The translations under genes were made by a program, and so were the position numbers. This document shows positions 1 through 6,600 of a DNA stretch of 13,038 nt, piece by piece. The stretch is from Thermoplasmata archaeon (GTDB lineage: Archaea; Thermoplasmatota; Thermoplasmata; Thermoplasmatales; Thermoplasmataceae): assembly GCA_021806345.1 (NCBI GenBank), contig JAJZXP010000062.1:1-13038 (forward strand). Reading direction: 5' to 3'. Below the pieces are notes generated by a model. The model ran no database searches, had not been told where the DNA came from, and worked only from the letters and a program-made list of their open reading frames with translations. Positions within the stretch are counted from its first letter, which is position 1; the number at the start of each line of letters is the position of its first letter.

Positions 1-165
1 GAACTCGAGAGAATGAAGCTCGAAGAGGCCAAAGATAAGATCGAACGAAGAAAATACCTAATAAGGAAAACGAAAGAACTCCGAGCGCAAGGGTTCACTA
101 TTCGTGAAATCGCATCAGAACTGCAGATCGGACTCGGAACTGCCCAAAGGATGCTGCAAGGATAA
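1..165 (+). CDS. C-terminal fragment of a helix-turn-helix DNA-binding protein (partial, 5' end outside window)
   Basis: Frame 1 is open from the first base and stops at TAA 163-165, giving the last 54 residues of a longer protein. The first part is a highly charged helix (residues 1-28, rich in E, K and R). Residues 29-53 read as a helix-turn-helix: LRAQGFTIREIASEL forms the first helix and turn, followed by IGLGTAQRML as the recognition helix. This is the pattern seen at the C-terminus of resolvases, transposase-associated regulators and some plasmid replication proteins. The family cannot be assigned without the missing N-terminal part. It reads toward repeat A and is followed by T-rich sequence that could end the transcript. 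That it is a DNA-binding protein is well supported by the motif; its role is unknown. Confidence 0.65.
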   Translation, partial: ELERMKLEEAKDKIERRKYLIRKTKELRAQGFTIREIASELQIGLGTAQRMLQG

Positions 166-250
166 TTTTAAAAATATGTTTTGTACCATGTTCTGCGTTC
201 CATCATTTTTCATTCCTATAATTAATTAATTAACAGACGTCTCATGAAAA

Positions 251-271
251 GTTTTTTCGGTTTTTTTCTCT
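251..271 (+). terminator. T-rich tract, likely archaeal terminator
   Basis: Two runs of six and seven T are separated by CGG, about 90 nt downstream of the helix-turn-helix gene stop. Archaeal RNA polymerase stops at U-rich tracts without needing a hairpin, and no strong hairpin is visible here. It would also insulate repeat A from upstream transcription. Confidence 0.4.
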
Positions 272-285
272 CAAGTTTCGTGCAG

Positions 286-562
286 GTGAATATCTGATTG
301 GGTTTGCAAACAAATACATTCACAATACATGCGTGCGAAACCATCAACTCGGATCCTTGACATGAGGTCAAGACTATAGTCATCATTTCAAGTTAAATCA
401 AAACGAGTTTTATCTCAATAATTTTTAATCCGGATCCTTCGATGGTATAATTTTACATCCCATTACCATTTCTTTCAAATTTGGGTCGTTCTGCTCTATT
501 TTATTGCCGGCTTGAGAGAAAAGGATCTATCGACATGGTTCGAAATTGTAGACATCACTTTC
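286..562 (+). repeat. Repeat A, left copy (inverted partner at 9581-9856)
   Basis: This 277-nt stretch aligns end to end with the reverse complement of 9581-9856 (276 nt). Roughly four in five bases match over the first 200 nt and fewer after that. The best conserved parts are the first 40 nt (GTGAATATCTGATT, then TTTGCAAA, then AAATACATTCAC) and a block near 445-483 that includes GGTATAATTTTACA and CATTTCTTTCAAATTTG. The first 40 nt form a dyad: GTGAAT at 286-291 and ATTCAC at 318-323 flank the perfect palindrome GTTTGCAAAC at 302-311. No reading frame is kept open in both copies, so it is probably not a gene. Possible roles are a mobile-element end, a plasmid origin-like region, or a regulatory or structured-RNA element; the sequence does not decide between them. 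Confidence 0.8.
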
Positions 563-652
563 ATGTTCGCATGAAACAGACTTAGACCACTTTATCTTTG
601 GAATAAAACGTTTCTGATTCTTGGGCAAAAGGGGAAGTCAGTAGATATCTAA

Positions 653-712
653 CCGGTCAGAAGAAAGGCTAAATTGCATCGCAAGCCTAATAAAGTGAGA
701 GAGGTTAAGTAG
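653..712 (+). pseudogene. Tail of a lost gene upstream of the 54-residue protein (left copy)
   Basis: After a TAA at 650-652 the frame is open to TAG 710-712 and has no start codon. Its last 13 residues, KLHRKPNKVREVK, are identical to the end of the frame at 11076-11225 on the minus strand. The right copy extends further upstream and includes a probable membrane segment (see 11076-11319). The left copy is therefore best read as the 3' stump of that gene, brought in with the 54-residue gene when the block was duplicated. The exact point where similarity begins (about 661-674) is approximate. Confidence 0.4.
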
Positions 713-881
713 AATCATGAAAGAAAATGAGATAAGCTTTCTAAACGGCTATATAAAAACGAGTCTTATGCTCGCCAGGAAAATAAGGATAGCCAAAACG
801 TTAGACGAGGTAAAGGAGATTGCCGCAGAGATTGAAGAAAAGGCAATGAAAAAATTGGAAGAAACAATACAAGGCCTCTGA
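674..881 (+). repeat. Repeat B, left copy (inverted partner 10907-11114)
   Basis: Bases 674-768 are identical, without a mismatch, to the reverse complement of 11020-11114 (95 nt). Similarity then continues at a lower level to the stop codon of the 54-residue gene and fades within about 10 nt beyond it. The identical core covers 43 nt upstream of the ATG plus the first 17 codons. Identity this exact beside more diverged flanks suggests recent duplication or gene conversion. Confidence 0.9.
717..881 (+). CDS. 54-residue basic helical protein, copy 1 (unknown function)
   Basis: ATG 717 to TGA 879-881. The ATG follows GAGAGGTTAAG, which holds a usable ribosome-binding sequence (GAGAGG) about 12 nt upstream. 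The protein has no signal peptide or membrane segment. It starts MKENEISFLNGYIKTSL, continues with a basic stretch LARKIRIAKT, and ends in an acidic-basic helix (residues 29-50, LDEVKEIAAEIEEKAMKK) that could form a coiled coil. Reality as a gene is supported by a paralogue at 10907-11071: across 54 codons the copies differ at few residues, several changes are silent or conservative (AGG/AGA, ATA/ATG, ACG/ACA-type), and both end at the same codon. The family was not recognised. Its position next to an integrase cluster in the other copy suggests an element-borne accessory or regulatory protein, which is inference. Confidence 0.75.
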   Translation: MKENEISFLNGYIKTSLMLARKIRIAKTLDEVKEIAAEIEEKAMKKLEETIQGL

Positions 882-1044
882 AGAACTCTTTTCATTGACA
901 TCTAAAATCTGACATACTAATGGGAAAAAAGATTAATGAGACGAAAAATGAATTTACGACGTACAAGAAAACATAGTCAATCTGCTCACTGTTAATTTAA
1001 GTGTTGAATTGATGAAAAGCTATTAACGCATCGCTTGCTGACAT

Positions 1045-1061
1045 CGAATGAGGTATCCTAA
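1045..1061 (+). promoter_or_regulatory. Ribosome-binding site for the 164-residue gene
   Basis: GAGGT at 1050-1054 lies 7 nt before ATG 1062. The codon just before that ATG in the same frame is TAA (1059-1061), so no longer start is possible in this frame. The competing ATG at 1048 opens a shorter reading frame that lacks such a site. Confidence 0.5.
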
Positions 1062-1556
1062 ATGGAATATGAATCGTTTGTTATTGAAAAAGTTGGAAGA
1101 AAGTGGAAAGTGGTTGGTTCCACTGATGAATGGATATTCAGAAGAGTCTTTAACAGAAAATGGAAAGCAAAGATTGCAGTTGAAGTCTATAAGTCAGGTG
1201 GGAAATGGAAGGATTACTGTGAAAAGATAAATCAAGAACCTAGTCATAGGCCGCAACCATCCCATGCAATTGAGACTATGCGCAAAGCCAATGAGGAAAT
1301 CACAAAATTGTCACCTACCTGCGAAGAAATAGCTGCTTACGGAGAATATCTATATGCAACTAGTAATAATTATGGGATTGTAACATTGACAAATGGAAAT
1401 AATTACTTCCAAAGGTTACATGACACTTGGTACGAGCATTCCAAGTATGGGGGTAGAGTCCGTATAGATCTTGGATGCAACGGTTATCACCTTATGTTCA
1501 CAAAGAATACATATATGGATTTTATCGATTTTATTAAGAAAAGAAGAATTGCATGA
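1062..1556 (+). CDS. Hypothetical protein, 164 aa, KWK-repeat N-terminus
   Basis: ATG 1062 to TGA 1554-1556. The start is fixed by an in-frame TAA immediately before it and a GAGGT ribosome-binding sequence 7 nt upstream. No known family was recognised. The N-terminal third (1-52) is basic and contains the tripeptide KWK three times, at about residues 14-16, 33-35 and 48-50, each after a basic or Gly-rich lead-in (GRKWK, NRKWK, GGKWK). This may be three short beta-hairpins or a small repeated nucleic-acid-binding fold. A helical linker (about 70-98) follows, then a C-terminal part with several Tyr, Asn and Phe that ends in a basic tail (IKKRRIA). There is no signal peptide or membrane segment. 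It stands alone between the 54-residue gene and the PIN locus, inside the A-A' bracket. Its AT-rich codon use resembles that of the PIN genes. Confidence 0.7.
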   Translation: MEYESFVIEKVGRKWKVVGSTDEWIFRRVFNRKWKAKIAVEVYKSGGKWKDYCEKINQEPSHRPQPSHAIETMRKANEEITKLSPTCEEIAAYGEYLYATSNNYGIVTLTNGNNYFQRLHDTWYEHSKYGGRVRIDLGCNGYHLMFTKNTYMDFIDFIKKRRIA

Positions 1557-1814
1557 GTAATATCAAATTTTGGATGTGATATTCAAAAAATTTCTATTAG
1601 TAAACGGTGAGCCGTTCAGGTTAAAGATATCTGCACCTTCCCTTTAGCCTTGTCGTAAGTTCGATTTTATTAATTTCTTCCTTCCATGTTCTTTTAGCAT
1701 CTGAATTTCAATATAAACAATCTCTTCTGAGACTTGTTGTGACAATAATGCGGACACAAATGAAGAGTGGATATCAGGCAGAAGGTATATTAATATGGAG
1801 GAGAATTAGAGAGA
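1557..1814. other. Intergenic region, 258 nt, no firm gene
   Basis: Nothing conclusive is seen. On the minus strand one frame is open from about 1806 to TAA at 1644-1646. The 37 residues from a GTG at 1757 look protein-like (they include SEEIVYIEIQMLKEHGRKK), but there is no ATG, no ribosome-binding site and no recognisable family. The right edge holds the promoter of the PIN locus. Confidence 0.3.
1786..1795 (+). promoter_or_regulatory. Archaeal TATA box for the peptide/PIN-membrane locus
   Basis: TATATTAATA is centred about 25 nt before ATG 1815. That is the usual distance from TATA box to transcription start in archaea, so transcription would begin at or next to the ATG (leaderless mRNA). 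A GGAGGAG sequence at 1797-1803, 11 nt before the same ATG, could instead serve as a ribosome-binding site if transcription starts earlier. Confidence 0.5.
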
Positions 1815-1922
1815 ATGTATAGGGTCTTTTCAAAATTACGGCAAATCATGTGTGCTATCACATTGTCTATCCTGATATTTCTTTTTTCTCTTTTTATGTG
1901 CGAAAAGGTTTTAACATTTTAG
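1815..1922 (+). CDS. Possible 35-residue membrane peptide upstream of the PIN-membrane gene
   Basis: ATG 1815 to TAG 1920-1922. The predicted peptide begins with a short basic segment (MYRVFSKLRQ), continues with one hydrophobic helix (about residues 11-28, ITLSILIFLFSLF in the middle), and ends with a short tail. This is the layout of a single-span membrane peptide, like many type I toxin peptides or small leader proteins. Support for translation comes from the TATA box at the leaderless distance and a GGAGGAG sequence. It ends 20 nt before ATG 1943 of the PIN gene, so the two would be co-transcribed. The same bases read in the PIN frame give a much less coherent N-terminal extension. It could also be a chance frame; no homologue was recognised. 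Confidence 0.35.
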   Translation: MYRVFSKLRQIMCAITLSILIFLFSLFMCEKVLTF

Positions 1923-1942
1923 AAAATGACTTATCGATCAAC

Positions 1943-3088
1943 ATGGACAAAGCGGACTTTTCTGGAAGCAATTGGGAAGATCTTGTTGATGATTTCATAT
2001 TACATGATTTTGCTAAGTTTAATGAATATGTTGAGCGTGGCGAAGAGCTAGTAAAACAAGCTTTAAGGGATATCCCACAGGAAGCATACAGCAGACTGAG
2101 GGAACTGCTCTTAAGATTCGTTCTTGAAAGTGACAAAGAGACATTCCCTAAAATGAAGGTAGTTGTTGATTCCAACGTGATAATTTCAGAAGCGTTCAGA
2201 GTTGGAAATGGGAAGCTATCGACTACGCTGAGGATTTTTGATTCTCCATTGGTAGAGCTATATGCTCCAAGAGTCATAGAAGACGAAGTGCTGGAACAGA
2301 TTCGCGAAGATCTCCCATCTGGTTGCTCGTTAGATCAAGCAATCTCATGGGCAAAAAAACTTCTCGGGAAGATAAAATTACTTGATGAGATAGGCAATGA
2401 TGCAATAAAAAAGGCTAAACAAAAACTGGATACTCGTGTGTTCGGGAAAGATTATCTTTTTTTGGGTGTTTCGTTTCAGATCGGAGCTGGAGCGATTATT
2501 AGCAACGATAAGAAAGCTTTCTCGAATTCTGACTTGCCTGAGCTATGGCATGTTGGAAGGCTTGCAGATCTGGTTTTGGTTAGAGAGGGAGGGTATGTTT
2601 CACTTTTTGTGCTTTCGGGATCTCTGAATATTGCCATTAGTGTTTCCCAAAATTTGCTTCTAGCTATCAGCAGTATTCTTATGGAAGTAGGAAATATCGT
2701 TGCAATCATAGCAAGTGCTATCCTGAAAGGAAGTGTTGGTATTTTGAATAATATACCTGCATGGGCATGGGCTGCAATAATTGCAGTTGGTGCAATTGCA
2801 CTAATATATATTTTAATTGATAAGGAAAGAAGAGATGCTGTCTCAGACGCGCTTGGTGGGCTTATAGAATCTCTCAAAAATTTAGTCTCTAATGCAATAA
2901 AAGCCTTCAAATCTTTGGCAGACGGATTTTGGCGGTTAGTTACCTCGTTCTTCATACTGTTTATTCCCGTGATAAATAATTTCCTCATTGGTGTGGGAGT
3001 TGCTATGAACCTAACAATGGAACTGCTTAGAGAAATAGAATGGGATGGAAATACGCGTAATACAGGTTCAGGGGGTAACCCATTCTGA
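1943..3088 (+). CDS. PIN-domain nuclease fused to a C-terminal multi-span membrane domain (381 aa)
   Basis: The frame ends at TGA 3086-3088. A longer start at GTG 1850 is possible; ATG 1943 is preferred because the extra 31 residues overlap the membrane peptide frame and look non-coding, though neither start has a clear ribosome-binding site. Residues 1-68 form an acidic helical lead-in. A PIN (Mg-dependent RNase) fold follows: VVVDSNVI with D76, VIEDEV with E113, KDYLFLGV with D170, and IISND with D189, matching the usual acidic quartet. Hydrophobic segments then lie at about 220-244, 249-265, 274-293 and 334-357, with a helical cytoplasmic stretch (KERRDAVSDALGGLIESLK) between the last two. 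The family precedent is that most PIN toxins are about 130-150 aa and soluble; here the nuclease is membrane-tethered and almost three times longer. Inference: an effector that cleaves RNA at, or after a signal from, the membrane, or a nuclease coupled to membrane damage. Confidence 0.75.
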   Translation: MDKADFSGSNWEDLVDDFILHDFAKFNEYVERGEELVKQALRDIPQEAYSRLRELLLRFVLESDKETFPKMKVVVDSNVIISEAFRVGNGKLSTTLRIFDSPLVELYAPRVIEDEVLEQIREDLPSGCSLDQAISWAKKLLGKIKLLDEIGNDAIKKAKQKLDTRVFGKDYLFLGVSFQIGAGAIISNDKKAFSNSDLPELWHVGRLADLVLVREGGYVSLFVLSGSLNIAISVSQNLLLAISSILMEVGNIVAIIASAILKGSVGILNNIPAWAWAAIIAVGAIALIYILIDKERRDAVSDALGGLIESLKNLVSNAIKAFKSLADGFWRLVTSFFILFIPVINNFLIGVGVAMNLTMELLREIEWDGNTRNTGSGGNPF

Positions 3089-3434
3089 CTTAGGTTCATA
3101 ATGCTGCACACTAATCTTTTGACAGACTACTTTGATTTCTGGTCCAAAAGAGAAAAGAATCTATATAAATTAAAGATCATATTTGGATCTACCCAAAAAA
3201 GTTATAGGTGGGGCTTTGAAGGTGAATCAATAGGACAATCATCAAAGGAATAATAATTCTTTCAGGATTAGACATTATCAAATTCCCGTTGATAAGTATC
3301 TATGATACCACTAGGATGTCCTTAGAAGTATCTCCGAAGATAATTATCTGAATAATACAATAATTAATTCTTAGCTCTCCTCCTAATCGGCCAAAATATT
3401 TATTTATAGCTTTCAGAGATCTATTTGATATCTA
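3089..3434. other. Intergenic region, 346 nt, upstream of DUF2080 gene
   Basis: No firm gene is seen. A 50-codon frame (ATG 3101 to TAA 3251-3253) is open but lacks a ribosome-binding site and resembles nothing known. A good TATA-like sequence (CTATATAAATT, about 3159-3169) lies inside that frame and has no obvious gene at the right distance. The region probably contains the left end of the transposon that supplied the DUF2080 gene, but no terminal repeat could be identified by eye. Confidence 0.3.
3399..3408 (+). promoter_or_regulatory. TATA box for the DUF2080 gene
   Basis: TTTATTTATA is centred about 31 nt before ATG 3435, which implies a leader of only a few bases. No ribosome-binding sequence precedes the ATG, consistent with near-leaderless translation. 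Confidence 0.5.
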
Positions 3435-3587
3435 ATGAAAAAGATACCAATGAATGTAACAAACAGACTCGAGATAGAAGGGATACAGGGATTCTTTGTG
3501 AAGACAGTGACAAGATTCGGAACAAGTGCAAAGGTGGATTGCCCAAAAGAATTCATAGGAAGGACAGTATATTTAGTAATACTATGA
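3435..3587 (+). CDS. DUF2080-family putative transposon-encoded protein (50 aa), orphaned
   Basis: ATG 3435 to TGA 3585-3587. The protein runs from MKKIPMNVTNRLEIEG through FFVKTVTRFGTSAKVDCPKE to FIGRTVYLVIL. This matches what I know of DUF2080 (putative transposon-encoded protein of archaea): a TV.+FG.SA.V.xPKE core followed by (I/W)GK/R.V.V.L, reminiscent of an AbrB-type swapped-hairpin DNA-binding fold. These proteins are normally the small partner encoded next to a transposase. Here an ATG at 3584 overlaps the stop (ATGA), as expected for a coupled downstream transposase, but that frame ends after 37 residues (3697), of which the last part is antisense to the restriction-modification gene. 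The transposase is therefore missing or cut off by the junction with the neighbouring gene. The most similar longer frame in the region is a shifted shadow of this gene. Confidence 0.8.
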   Translation: MKKIPMNVTNRLEIEGIQGFFVKTVTRFGTSAKVDCPKEFIGRTVYLVIL

Positions 3588-3646
3588 ACAATCCAACAAG
3601 ACTCCTGACATCATTGAGCGCTCTTGAACGCTTCACCAACGATGCT
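3584..3646 (+). pseudogene. Possible N-terminal stump of a transposase next to DUF2080
   Basis: The ATG at 3584-3586 overlaps the DUF2080 stop codon in an ATGA arrangement typical of translational coupling. Only about 21 residues (starting MNNPTRLLTSL) can be encoded before the frame runs into the convergent restriction-modification gene. If this is a transposase start, nearly all of the gene is gone, so the element cannot move on its own. Identification rests only on position, not on sequence similarity. Confidence 0.2.
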
Positions 3647-6600
3647 CTAAGACTCAAGCATTGTGTAGTTCAGCTTTCTAACGCTGAGTGTAAATAGCTT
3701 TTCTCTATATTTATCATCGTCTGTGATACTATTTATTTCCTTTTCTATACTCTTCCTCCATGTATCGAGGTCTTGCTCAAATTCCTTCAAGACTTTCTTG
3801 GGATCTTTAGGTACGGGTGTGCTGTCTAGGCCTCTTAATGCGCAGTAATAGACATATTTAGCCATTTCTGGCGTGTCGTAATAATCCTTCTTGCCGTCGA
3901 TAGATATGTAATGGCCTACAAGATCCCTCCCTTGCGATATCTTTGAACCTTTCCTTATTTTTATTGTCCCTATGGTCTTGCTCACGTAGTCCTGCGGGAA
4001 GACCTTTACATTGATGCGTGCGATTATGTCATCGGCTGCCTTCGATAGAGATACTTTATCTTTTTTACTGGTAGTTTTAACGCTCAACGCCTTATCCAGC
4101 CTTCCCTTTACTATACTAACAATGCTTGGATAGTAAGCCTTCAGGAATTTGTCTGGATCCTTGAGTCCTAAAGCTTTTAGGATAATCCGATCAAGTTCCA
4201 ATCGGTCTTGCTTGACTGAATTAAGACTGAAATTCCCCTTCATATCCCATATCTCTTCAAACACGGACCCAATCTTCCTTTTTTCCATTTTGCCTATTAT
4301 GCTTTCGAGTTTATGATAATGCGGCCTCATTACCTCGGGGTCTGGTACAGGGAATTTCTGCGCCTCATAGACCATAAAGCCTACCGGTGCTCCACCCCCG
4401 CCATAATTCCTTCCATATAGATCTGGATACAGGTAGGTAAGGGATGAATTAAGAAATGAATATACTGTCAAGAGATCGTTTGAAAATTCCTCCAGCATCT
4501 TGCCAAAATACATAGTGTGATCTAATAAGCACGTAGTTTTTGGAAACAGGAAATTTGAGGAAAAGTACATTGTTAGTGCTATATCTGGTTGCACTATTGG
4601 GGACAATTTCCACCAAGGATTATGCGCCTTACAGGTTGGTCTCTCTGAATATGGTTCACCCGCTGGATTCCTCTCCCCGTACTCTATGTATTCAAGAGCA
4701 TGTTTCTTGATCTTGCTCCTTTCTGTTTCCTCTATAAGTACGACGTATTTCTTTGTTGGATCGTTGAACACAAGCTTGCCAGGCAAAGTAAACTCCTTCG
4801 GGCCCTTTAATATTGGCTTCAGGTAATCTGCTTCTATAGAGTGCACAGCTCCCAACCCATCCTTTATTATCCTTATCCTGTTTTTCTCTCCTCTCCACAG
4901 GCCGAAGATTTTCTTGAGATCCTCATCGCTGTATTCGTCCGTAACGTCCATTACGTAGAAGAATTCATTGGCTCCGGTCTTGATGCCAAACTGGACGTTC
5001 ATTATAGTATCAAGCGGCGCCATATTCCTGTTGTTCACGATCTCAAAGAACTCGTCCGGCCCCCTTAGGTATGGGAAGAGCTTGCTTTTCATACTATCGT
5101 TGAGGTCTAAATCGCCCTGCCTGATGCTTCGCACAATTGTTATCCCATTTATGTCCTTATTTTTCTCAATGGCATCCGCTATCCTGATAGCATCATCGAT
5201 ATTTCCGATTATTTCCGATATCTTCCTATTGATTCGGATGAACTTGATTTCATTGTTCTTCCTCGCCTCTTCGTTGTCTATTCTTTCTAGTACCGTTATT
5301 ACCGTATTCACTAAAGCATCCTCAAACCATCTCTCAACAGAGGAATCGATAATGTACCTTATCTTGAAATACCTATTCAAAAATTTCTTAAACCCCTCTC
5401 CGTACTCAACGTTCATCCACGTATCGGAGGTAAGGAAACCTACCATTGAACCTTCCTTGAGAAATGGCAATATGTAATACCAGAAATATATGTGAAAATC
5501 GGCACCTTTATCGGGAATATACAAATATTCTTCATCTTTCCTGATATTATTAGCGAAACCATTTTTCTTTAGGAAATTCCCTACCTTTGTCCTCTCATCT
5601 TCCTTGTTTTGTATTTGTTCTTGCCTTATGTATGGCAGGTTCCCAACAAATGCATCTATGGGCTTAAATGATACCACCTTTGCCCCGCCGTTCAGAAGCT
5701 TAGTATCGTTTTCGATCCTCTCCTCAAATTCCGTCCTGAGCTTCGGGATTACGTTGCTTCTCTCAATATCCAGGAAATCCTTTCTCAGTATATTCGGGTA
5801 AGCTTCTGGATTGAGCTTTAAGAACTTAGAGGCAAGTGCAATCGTTGCCAGGTGCGCCGGATAGGGCGCTATATCCGATCCAAATATATCCTCCATGACA
5901 GCTTCCCGTGTGGCCTCATTGTCTCTTCCATGAAGCTTTAGTTTTAAGTCAAAGGCCCTTGATAGAAAAGTGCCAGATCCACATGCTGGATCCATGACCC
6001 TTGCATTCTTATTCTTTATAGTTAGTGCGTTTATCAGATCGACTACGGGTATCGGTGTATAGTACTGCCCATTGGCGTGCCTCTCCTCCGGGCTAATAAG
6101 CCTGTCATATATATTTCCGAGAAGGTCCTGCGATAGCTTAGCAAAATCGTAATCCTCGAGGAAATTGATCAGAGCGTTAATGGAATCTAAATTGTCTTCA
6201 TTCTCGAATGGTATAAGATCCGCTTCTGTATTCTCGAATACAGTCTCGTAATCTCCAGAAACTTTTTTCGCATTATCGAAGCATGAATCAAGCTCAGCTT
6301 TTAGATCGTCAATACTCATTTTCTCTGCGTCAATCTTCGTGATAGTCGGGAACATCCTTTTGAGCACGTAATAGAAGACGATCTTGTTGGCAAGGACATA
6401 AAGGCTGTATTTGGCTATCTTTTCGCGGTCAGAATCATCGAAACCGATCTTTGGTGGATAGCCTTGATCCTTCCACCATCCCTGAAGGATCTTATTAGGT
6501 ACGTGATTTTTGACAATGGCTGCAGCGCTTTCCAGGTGTGCATTCAATCCTAATAAGAAACTCTCGCCAATCGGTTTGTAATAGGCCTTCTTAACACCTG

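Noticed and set aside
355..372. CTTGAC/GTCAAG hairpin in repeat A
   Set aside because: The 6-bp stem is present only in the left copy; the right copy has lost the pairing, so a conserved RNA structure is not supported.
537..560. GGTTCGAA, resembling a tRNA T-loop
   Set aside because: The flanking bases do not form a T-stem, and no acceptor or anticodon arm can be drawn. No tRNA was found elsewhere either.
1644..1757. 37-residue minus-strand frame with GTG start in the 1557-1814 gap
   Set aside because: The residue pattern is plausible, but there is no ribosome-binding site, promoter or recognisable family, and it lies opposite the promoter of the PIN locus.
1894..2277. Minus-strand frame opposite the PIN-membrane gene
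   Set aside because: It is Ser-rich and featureless, and lies antisense to a gene with a clear PIN active site. The same applies to 2476-3111.
3101..3253. 50-residue plus-strand frame after the PIN-membrane gene
   Set aside because: There is no ribosome-binding site and no family. A TATA-like element lies inside it rather than before it.
3425..3697. A 90-residue plus-strand frame over the DUF2080 gene
   Set aside because: Its first half is a frame-shifted reading of the DUF2080 gene, which has the recognisable sequence, a TATA box and an exact start. Only its 3' part, from ATG 3584, was kept as a doubtful stump.
4968..5477. Plus-strand 169-residue hydrophobic frame inside the restriction-modification gene
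   Set aside because: Its hydrophobicity comes from antisense reading of a charged coding strand. The enzyme gene is certain from its motifs.
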